Shown piece after piece: positions 60,771-64,000 of a stretch of DNA of 64,000 bases. The notes under the pieces are model-generated. The model was not told where the DNA came from. It saw only the letters and a list, made by a program, of their open reading frames with translations, and did no database searches. Both the position numbers and the translations under genes were made by a program. Origin of the DNA: Tetrapisispora phaffii CBS 4417. Its lineage: Eukaryota > Ascomycota > Saccharomycetes > Saccharomycetales > Saccharomycetaceae. Where the stretch lies: contig NC_016534.1 of NCBI RefSeq assembly GCF_000236905.1, forward strand, positions 248,001-312,000, read 5' to 3'. Position 1 is the first letter of the stretch. Every line of letters starts with the position of its first letter.

Positions 60771-61213
60771 AATTGCTCGGAATAATGTTCGGGACGATCG
60801 CGGTCACAAGACAACAGCGACGACAACGATAGCACGAAAGGTGGACTCTGGGGAGAATGTGTCCCACTAACAACAACAGATGCCAGGACAAGAGACAGCA
60901 ACCAGCTTCATTCCATTGAATGTCGTTTCCCCGTCACGCTGTACCTGCTAGATCCGATTACTTACACTCGCATTCACTCTCATCATTTGATCCACCGGCC
61001 CCATGCCTCTACAAGTTAAGTGGTAAATTCCAAATACTGGATTTCTATAAATGGAATATACAACTTTGTTCATATGTTTTGTTTCTTTTATATCCTATGG
61101 AAAAAAAAACCCATTTATACTCTCTTTTTCTGGTCCTTTGCAGTGTTACTGGCCGCATTACCCAAGGTTGAACTGCAATAGCATACACATCACCTCATAT
61201 TCAACGAGCGAGC

Positions 61214-62280
61214 ATGTCAAAGAAGAGTGTTTCGGCTTTCGATTTAGAATTGAACCCTTTCGAACAAAGTTTTGCTTCGACAAAAAAACCTTCCCAGATC
61301 CAGCATGCGCCGCAGGTTCAAAAACATCCAGCACACCACAACATGCCCAAGCTGTCCCCGCTGCATGCTCCACCGCCAATTATCTCTCCAGGAGGCTCTA
61401 AAAATTAACATCTCTATTGCTGTCCCCCGGCATGCTGGCACAGACACAAACGGCGTTCACCAACACTTTGAACAATACAAATAAATCAGCATCGGTGAGT
61501 TCGGGTGTCCGAACAACGCCAAATTTCTACATTAATTCAGGCCTTACTCCAAACGAAAGTAGTCTGCGCACAGGGCTCACGCCTCTATCTCAGACTGTCC
61601 CCACAATGTTGCCTGTGCTGGGCAACAACGGTGCTGCTCTGAATTCCGCAGCGGCGCCGTTCACGCCGGGTCTCACTACACTATTGGGATACTCGTCGGC
61701 GCAACCGTTGCCAACTTCAATGGGGATGATGGGCAACGGTTCTGGCTTCACGCCAGGTGGAATAAGACCTTCTCCGCCATTGAATATCAACAACGGCACC
61801 AAGGTGCTCGACAATGTAACGAAGGTGGTCGTTGGTGGCGGCAGTAACAGTGGCAGCGCAGGCGATAGTGTGGCCAGCGGGCCTTTGAACTCTAGTGGCG
61901 ATCCAACAGCGGAGAAAACAAAAGCAAAGAGAGTGCAGAAACCCAAAGCAAATGGCCGCAAAGCAGGTACCACGAAGAAGAAGAAGGGAGCAAAAGCGAA
62001 GGCCAACTCCGAATCAAAGGAAGTGGTTCAGAAGAGAATGGAGTTCCTAGAGAGAAACAGGCTCGCTGCGTCGAAGTTCAGGCAAAGAAAGAAAGAATAC
62101 ATTAAGAAGATCGAAGATGAACTGGATTTCTATAAAAGTGAATATCGCGAGCTAACGCAGATTGTCGACAAAATAATCGGGCATGACGATAACAAGTCCA
62201 TTTTGGAAGGGCTAGAGAACTTGATGGCTGCAAATGATCCCATAAAAGCACTCGAACTCGTAAATAGCATCAAAATTTAA
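61214..62280 (+). pseudogene. SKO1: SKO1-type CREB/ATF bZIP regulator, split by a one-base frameshift
   Basis: The first frame (61214-61408, 64 codons, MSKKSVSAFDLELNPFEQSF and ending PPIISPGGSK) matches the N-terminus of yeast Sko1. It stops at TAA 61406-61408. The next frame, open from 61402 to 62280, continues with LTSLLLSPGMLAQTQ, again as in Sko1, then SGLTPNESSLRTGLTP and FTPGLTTLLG. It ends in a bZIP (ERNRLAASKFRQRKKEYIKK with the leucine zipper after it). One extra A in the run at 61400-61404 would join them. Sko1 binds CRE sites (TGACGTCA) and, with Hog1 and Tup1-Ssn6, controls osmotic and oxidative stress genes. The joined protein would be about 358 residues, much shorter than S. 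cerevisiae Sko1 (647). It may be a real lesion or a sequence error. Linkage to PSD1 is as in S. cerevisiae. Confidence 0.85.
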
Positions 62281-62977
62281 TATTCAATTCTAACTATCTG
62301 AAGAGAGACAGGAAGACACCACAGAAAACAGACGGCTTTGACAACAAATCGGATAACGACATCAATGACAACGACGACAAAGGTATACCATGACAAATTA
62401 CTGTATATAGACATGTAGCATTTATACAAAAAATTGTAAAAGATTTTGCAATGTTTGTAGACATTTTTTTTTAAAGTTTCGTTGATCCAGCAAGACATTG
62501 ACAAGAAGTGATCACGGCTTTGCATGAAAAGGTAAACAAAACCGTAATATTAAATTACCACAACGACCCTCATTGGTACTCACAGTTTCTTAAGTATTGT
62601 TGGCTGTTTATAATCGCAACACTTCCGAGACAAGCAGTATCAGAACTGAGCATTCAACTTGCTTTCCAATATGCATCACGGCACCTTGCACATATTGATT
62701 ACCCGGATTCGTAGCCGCACCGGCATCAAAATGCCCTGGAACGAGTTCAGAAATAGAGAAACTGGAGACATCAAAAGATTCCTAAAAGATATTCACAAGT
62801 AACAGAACTTCGCCTTTTTAGATTGTACAGATGTTAGCATTATTCTCCCTCAAATACACACACACACATATATATAGACCTCATCTTGTCCAATTGGTGG
62901 ATAGTAACGAGTGTCACTCCTTGCTTGCTTTCGATTAGTTTCTGCAGACACTGCTGCACTATTATTAATCATTCAAC
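62281..62977. promoter_or_regulatory. SKO1-PSD1 intergenic region
   Basis: About 700 bases. It contains a Reb1-type TTACCCG at 62699-62705, a CA/TA simple repeat near 62856-62876, and TATA-like sequence about 100 bases before the PSD1 ATG. S. cerevisiae has FMP41 (YNL168C) between these genes; I see no frame for it. A 43-codon ATG frame is listed separately. Confidence 0.5.
62671..62802 (+). CDS. Possible 43-residue small ORF, unrecognised
   Basis: An ATG frame of 43 codons (MHHGTLHILITRIRSRTGIK, then MPWNEFRNRETGD, ending DIHK) preceded by an in-frame stop. It is basic and amphipathic, and it overlaps the Reb1-type site. I do not recognise it. It could be a small mitochondrial or upstream peptide, or simply chance in a less AT-rich stretch. 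Confidence 0.2.
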   Translation: MHHGTLHILITRIRSRTGIKMPWNEFRNRETGDIKRFLKDIHK

Positions 62978-64000
62978 ATGTTAGGTTCATCGTATGTCCA
63001 GAGAGTTGCCATCGACTCGGAAGATATTGGGTTACGAGCAGGCTACATGGACAAGAATAACCATGTTTGGTTAAAGATCTTCGTGGTGTTCACTCTGTCC
63101 TTCTTCATTAAGCGCGTTTACAGTAAGAGCAAACAAAAGACAGTGTCACTGAGAGATAAAAGTTCAACACATGTCACAACTCATAAGCGATACAAGCGTA
63201 AGATTAAGATCGTCAAGGACAATTGGTTTTTGTTTCTGTATAGGACGTTACCTTTGAACTTTATTTCGAGACTTTGGGGAAATTTCAATGACTTGACTTT
63301 ACCTATGTGGTTTAGACCGTATGGTTATAGATTCTATTGTTATCTGTATACTGTCGATGTCAGTGAGATTCTAGACAAGAATTTCTACCACTACCCGAAT
63401 CTGGGCTCATTCTTCTACAGAAACATAGATCCAAAAGCAAGACCAATTGTTCCAGGCGATAATGTCATTACATCTCCCAGTGATGGGACAATACTGAATT
63501 TTGGTACCATTGATCCCGAAACAGGAGAGATCGAACAAGTCAAGGGGCTCACATATTCCATCAGAGAGTTTTTAGGAACCCATGAACATCCTCTTATGAC
63601 AAAGAGCGAATCACATTTGGATTTACTAAAACAAAAATGGAAACAATCTCAAGAAAACAGCACACATTCATTCAGCAACCTACTTATCAACGAAGGTGAT
63701 AAATCTGCATTAGTCTATGAAACAAACAACTCCAAAATCCAGAAACTGTTGAGCGAGTTGACAGCAATGGATACACCGTCCGTTTATAACCATAATAACA
63801 TTCAAATTAATCATAAAAATCAACTGTATTTCACTGTCATATACTTGGGCCCAGGTGACTATCATCATTTCCATTCGCCAATTAACTGGGTCTGTAAGAT
63901 ACGTAGACATTTCCCAGGTAAATTGTTCTCTGTCGCACCATATTTCCAAAGGCATTTTAAGAGTTTATTTGTTCTTAATGAGAGAGTACCTTTATTAGGA
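62978..64000 (+). CDS. PSD1: Phosphatidylserine decarboxylase PSD1, 5' part
   Basis: The first 341 codons are in the window; the 3' end, including the autocatalytic cleavage motif expected near the C-terminus, lies beyond base 64000. Visible conserved blocks are FYRNIDPKARPIVPGDNVI, SPSDGTILNFGTID, GEIEQVKGLTYSIREFLGTH, YLGPGDYHHFHSPINWVCK and FPGKLFSVAPYFQRHF, all typical of Psd1. It converts phosphatidylserine to phosphatidylethanolamine in the mitochondrial inner membrane. The N-terminus is only about 30 residues before the transmembrane segment (about 30-47) and contains acidic residues (DSEDIG), unlike the longer basic presequence of S. cerevisiae Psd1. An in-frame stop just upstream rules out a simple N-terminal extension. 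Confidence 0.95.
   Translation, partial: MLGSSYVQRVAIDSEDIGLRAGYMDKNNHVWLKIFVVFTLSFFIKRVYSKSKQKTVSLRDKSSTHVTTHKRYKRKIKIVKDNWFLFLYRTLPLNFISRLWGNFNDLTLPMWFRPYGYRFYCYLYTVDVSEILDKNFYHYPNLGSFFYRNIDPKARPIVPGDNVITSPSDGTILNFGTIDPETGEIEQVKGLTYSIREFLGTHEHPLMTKSESHLDLLKQKWKQSQENSTHSFSNLLINEGDKSALVYETNNSKIQKLLSELTAMDTPSVYNHNNIQINHKNQLYFTVIYLGPGDYHHFHSPINWVCKIRRHFPGKLFSVAPYFQRHFKSLFVLNERVPLLG

Larger units (their letters stand above)
59656..61213. promoter_or_regulatory. Palindrome-rich divergent promoter between asparaginase-like gene and SKO1-like gene
   Basis: About 1.56 kb with GC-rich sequence from 59850 to about 60960. It contains the perfect inverted repeats listed separately, a Reb1-type TTACCCG at 60708-60714, a CACGTGA at about 60724-60730, and a GCGCATGGGTGTGC near 60503-60516 that resembles a Rap1 site on the minus strand. 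The asparaginase-like TATA (TTTATATA read on plus) is at 59795-59802. The longest ATG frame, 60034-60360 on the minus strand (108 codons), has no recognisable character. No RNA gene was identified, though the amount of pairing would suit one. Confidence 0.55.

Noticed and set aside
62508..62714. 68-codon plus-strand frame between SKO1 and PSD1 as FMP41
   Set aside because: It does not resemble Fmp41 (a fumarylacetoacetate hydrolase-fold protein, much longer) and has no other support.

Overview
This window reads as nuclear DNA of a budding yeast of the Saccharomycetaceae. Genes are compact and apparently intronless, most intergenic DNA is strongly AT-rich, and almost every long reading frame matches a known Saccharomyces cerevisiae protein over its full length. 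PAC/RRPE, Reb1, Cbf1 and TATA promoter elements are of budding-yeast type. Genes from two sister regions of the S. cerevisiae genome (chromosome II YBR257-YBR275 and chromosome X YJL046-YJL062) are interleaved, while many of their usual neighbours (SHG1, MIC12, YPT10, TDH1, PEP8, TIM54 and others) are missing. That pattern suggests a post-whole-genome-duplication lineage that resolved its duplicates independently of Saccharomyces, for example something like Vanderwaltozyma or Tetrapisispora. The genus is an inference and was not tested.

Layout. 1-1.4 kb: a CofD-like YNL011C homologue. 2.0-9.6 kb: an RRM protein of the PES4/MIP6 type, a SYLF-SH3 protein of the LSB3/YSC84 type and cytosolic prolyl-tRNA synthetase, bracketed by two identical tRNA-Ala(AGC) genes in opposite orientation. 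10.7-24.4 kb: CLD1, AIM22, POP4, RTT101, RGD1, TAE1, SHM1. 25-40 kb: RIF1 (C-terminal module out of frame), CHK1, HSM3, MTR4, IRC8. 41-54 kb: ZAP1, BNA3, NUP82, MRPL37, LAS21, REI1, TSC10. 54.8-64 kb: AAH1, ARO8, a secreted asparaginase-like glycoprotein without the catalytic motifs, a palindrome-rich GC-rich intergenic region, a SKO1-type bZIP gene broken by a one-base frameshift, and the 5' part of PSD1, which runs off the end.

The genes are mostly independent housekeeping loci and do not form a pathway cluster. One theme is ribosome and RNA biogenesis (POP4, MTR4, REI1, MRPL37, TAE1, prolyl-tRNA synthetase); PAC and/or RRPE elements lie upstream of several of these. Another is genome maintenance (RTT101, RIF1, CHK1, HSM3). 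A third is lipid and membrane metabolism (CLD1, TSC10, LAS21, PSD1).

I found no mobile element with coding capacity, no rRNA and no CRISPR. The most unusual parts are the 59.7-61.2 kb intergenic region with several perfect inverted repeats, the asparaginase-like pseudoenzyme beside it, the inverted tRNA-Ala pair, and the two apparent one-base frameshifts in RIF1 and SKO1.
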